Shown: positions 62,529 through 64,000 of the stretch, one piece after another
Position numbering within the stretch: the first letter of the stretch is position 1
Layout: each line of letters starts with the position of its first letter
Assembly: GCA_017936685.1 (NCBI GenBank)
Contig: JAGBFA010000010.1
Location: 1 to 64,000 of the forward strand
From: Alistipes sp.
GTDB taxonomy: Bacteria > Bacteroidota > Bacteroidia > Bacteroidales > Rikenellaceae
Direction: 5' to 3'
DNA length: 64,000 nucleotides
The notes under the pieces: generated by a model
Told to the model about the DNA's origin: nothing
The model's input: only the letters and a program-made list of their open reading frames with translations
Database searches by the model: none
Program-made: the position numbers and the translations under genes

Positions 62529-64000
62529 TCAGCATGCGTCCGAGTCGTACATCTTTCTTATCTCCACACGGAATTTGGAGGGCAACATACCGATGGATTT
62601 CCGGAACGATGCCGAGAATGTCTCCGAAGAGGCAAACCCCAGCTCATAGGCGAGGGTCTTGATCTGGATATCGTTATTGCGATCCGACAGAATACGCCGT
62701 GCCTCATCTATGCGATAGGAGTTCATAAGCTGCGAGAAAGTCATGCCGCCATTGGCATTGATAGCCTGCGAGAGATAGGATCGGTTGGTTCCGAGCCTCT
62801 TGGCAATCTTGTCGATTGTCACGTCGCGTTCGCAGTAGATCTTTTCGCTTTTCATCAGCATCTCGAACTCCTGAAACAGCCTTTGTCCTTTTTCGTCGGA
62901 TAACGACGATACGGTGTACTTCTGGCTCTCCTCAGCCAGTCTGTCGGACATCTCGTCGAGCCGGCGTTCCTTGCACAGGATCTCCCATTGCTGCCTCACT
63001 ATCTGCCGATAACGCATGGTCTTTCTGCGGTAGGCGACAGTCAGTACGACCAGCAATACGGCCAAAACAGCCACGGCAAACACCGTCGCATTCAGTTTAT
63101 GCCGTTCGTGCAGCAGATCGAGTTTTCTGTCGCGCAGTTCCTTCTCCTGTTTCTCATATTCGTACTGCACACGCAATTCATTGATAGCCCTCTCCCTCTC
63201 GATATTGAATATGCTGTCGTATTCATGGTGATAGTCGCGGTAATACGCAAGAGCCTTGCCCGGCTGCCCGGCCGCCTCATACGCCTCCGACAACCGTTGA
63301 TATAGCTGATAACGATAAAAAGCGTTATTGCGCCGATCGATGAAATCGAGACCCTTTTCCAGCACGTCTACGGCCTGTCGCGGCATACCTTTGTCGATAA
63401 GGTAACTGCCGTAGTTGAGATAGGCGAGCGTATTGCTCTTCTCTTCTCCCACATGTTCGAGCGACTTGCGGTAATAGGCGACGGCCTCATGTTCCCTCCC
63501 CACCTTTACGAGGATATTGGCATATAGGCTGTAAGCCTCGGCATATTCGACGTATCGGCCGCCTGTAGCCAGAGCCGTCTCGATATATCCGAGTGCTTCG
63601 GGATAGTCGCCCGCCAAATAATACATATAAGAGGTAACGAACGAGCCGGAATATATAAGCAGCGAATCGCCGCGCTCCCGTCCGATATCGACGACTTCGA
63701 GCGAGTATTTAAGTCCGCTCTGATCGGCCCTCAGATAATATGCCATAGCCATATTATTCAGAACGACCGGATATGAGTGGCTGTCGGGACTGCGTTCGGC
63801 ACATTCGAGCGCCTTCTTGAAATAGGACAGACCTCCGAGATAATTCATCTCCATCTCCGAGGTGTATATGGCCAGCGCATTGTAAATCGAGGTCAAGGCA
63901 CGATAATCACCCTCTTCGGCAGCCATATCGAGAGCCTTGCCGTAGTAGTATTTCACCGAATCGTCCACTCTTCGCGCCAATGCGTGCCCGGTATATATCA
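62529..64000 (-). CDS. TPR/AraC-type transcriptional regulator (5' end outside window)
   Basis: The reading frame is open to the right edge, so the N-terminus is missing. The visible part has at least five tetratricopeptide repeats (YYYGKALDMAAEEGDYRALT, SLYANILVKVGREHEAVAYY), one transmembrane helix (about 145 residues before the basic domain; VFAVAVLAVLLVVLTVAY) and a C-terminal AraC DNA-binding domain (last 110 residues; IAKRLGTNRSYLSQAINANGG, TLAYELGFASSETFSASFRK). Such membrane-spanning TPR-AraC proteins regulate adjacent surface-protein genes, so the fimbrillin-like gene 134 bp downstream is the likely target. Confidence 0.87.
   Translation of the reverse strand, partial: IYTGHALARRVDDSVKYYYGKALDMAAEEGDYRALTSIYNALAIYTSEMEMNYLGGLSYFKKALECAERSPDSHSYPVVLNNMAMAYYLRADQSGLKYSLEVVDIGRERGDSLLIYSGSFVTSYMYYLAGDYPEALGYIETALATGGRYVEYAEAYSLYANILVKVGREHEAVAYYRKSLEHVGEEKSNTLAYLNYGSYLIDKGMPRQAVDVLEKGLDFIDRRNNAFYRYQLYQRLSEAYEAAGQPGKALAYYRDYHHEYDSIFNIERERAINELRVQYEYEKQEKELRDRKLDLLHERHKLNATVFAVAVLAVLLVVLTVAYRRKTMRYRQIVRQQWEILCKERRLDEMSDRLAEESQKYTVSSLSDEKGQRLFQEFEMLMKSEKIYCERDVTIDKIAKRLGTNRSYLSQAINANGGMTFSQLMNSYRIDEARRILSDRNNDIQIKTLAYELGFASSETFSASFRKSIGMLPSKFRVEIRKMYDSDAC

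Overview
The window looks like chromosomal DNA of a gut Bacteroidales bacterium, most likely Alistipes or another Rikenellaceae member. This is inferred, not searched. The grounds are Bacteroidota-type promoters (TTTG, 19-20 bp, TAnnTTTG) seen many times, a VorB-type 2-oxoacid:ferredoxin oxidoreductase operon, a serC-serA-DUF1015 operon, BACON, fimbrillin and WG-repeat surface lipoproteins, and HU-CCDC81, LptE and SecG neighbours typical of the phylum. No rRNA, tRNA, CRISPR array, transposase or prophage was seen.

Layout. 0.2-2.8 kb (-): four-gene 2-oxoacid:ferredoxin oxidoreductase operon, followed by a large nested inverted repeat. 3-4 kb (+): zinc-ribbon membrane protein whose promoter spacer holds a run of nine G. 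4-7.4 kb (-): serC-serA-DUF1015. 7.7-11.6 kb (+): yicC, gmk, nadD (TPR fusion), DUF3109, M23 peptidase. 11.6-15.4 kb (-): C69 dipeptidase, lipoamide dehydrogenase, truA. 15.5-25.8 kb (+): yggS, then dapB, lepB, yigZ, uvrA, M16 peptidase, O-methyltransferase and a phosphoesterase/beta-propeller fusion. 25.9-28.9 kb (+): large BACON lipoprotein. 29-30.8 kb (-): phosphohexomutase. 31-40.3 kb (+): dnaA, a small AT-rich lipoprotein, a WYL regulator, several small ORFs, bcp, recA, relA/spoT, a variable membrane-anchored protein and a HIT hydrolase.

40.3-43.5 kb is an AT-rich, nearly gene-free stretch with one autoregulated-looking XRE gene. It also holds three hairpin/terminator units (two with good promoters) that look like small RNAs, a second G9 tract and two clusters of interspersed palindromic repeats. 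43.5-47.7 kb (+): zinc ABC transporter without a permease, MmcQ/YjbR protein, dnaK. 47.8-48.5 kb: third cluster of the same repeats. 48.5-51.5 kb (-): WG-repeat protein and a small lipoprotein. 51.9-55.5 kb (+): HU-CCDC81 protein, sigma-54 activator, lptE, a small helical-repeat protein, secG. 55.6-60.3 kb (-): an unknown protein, a LytTR regulator and a compact five-gene operon with two DUF2589 proteins. 60.6-64 kb (-): fimbrillin-like lipoprotein and a TPR/AraC regulator cut by the window end.

Most of the window is housekeeping: central metabolism, serine and lysine/peptidoglycan precursors, replication and repair, secretion and the stringent response. The parts that look least explained are the DUF2589 operon, the small-RNA-like region at 41.5-43.1 kb, and the apparently phase-variable promoter at 3.0 kb.
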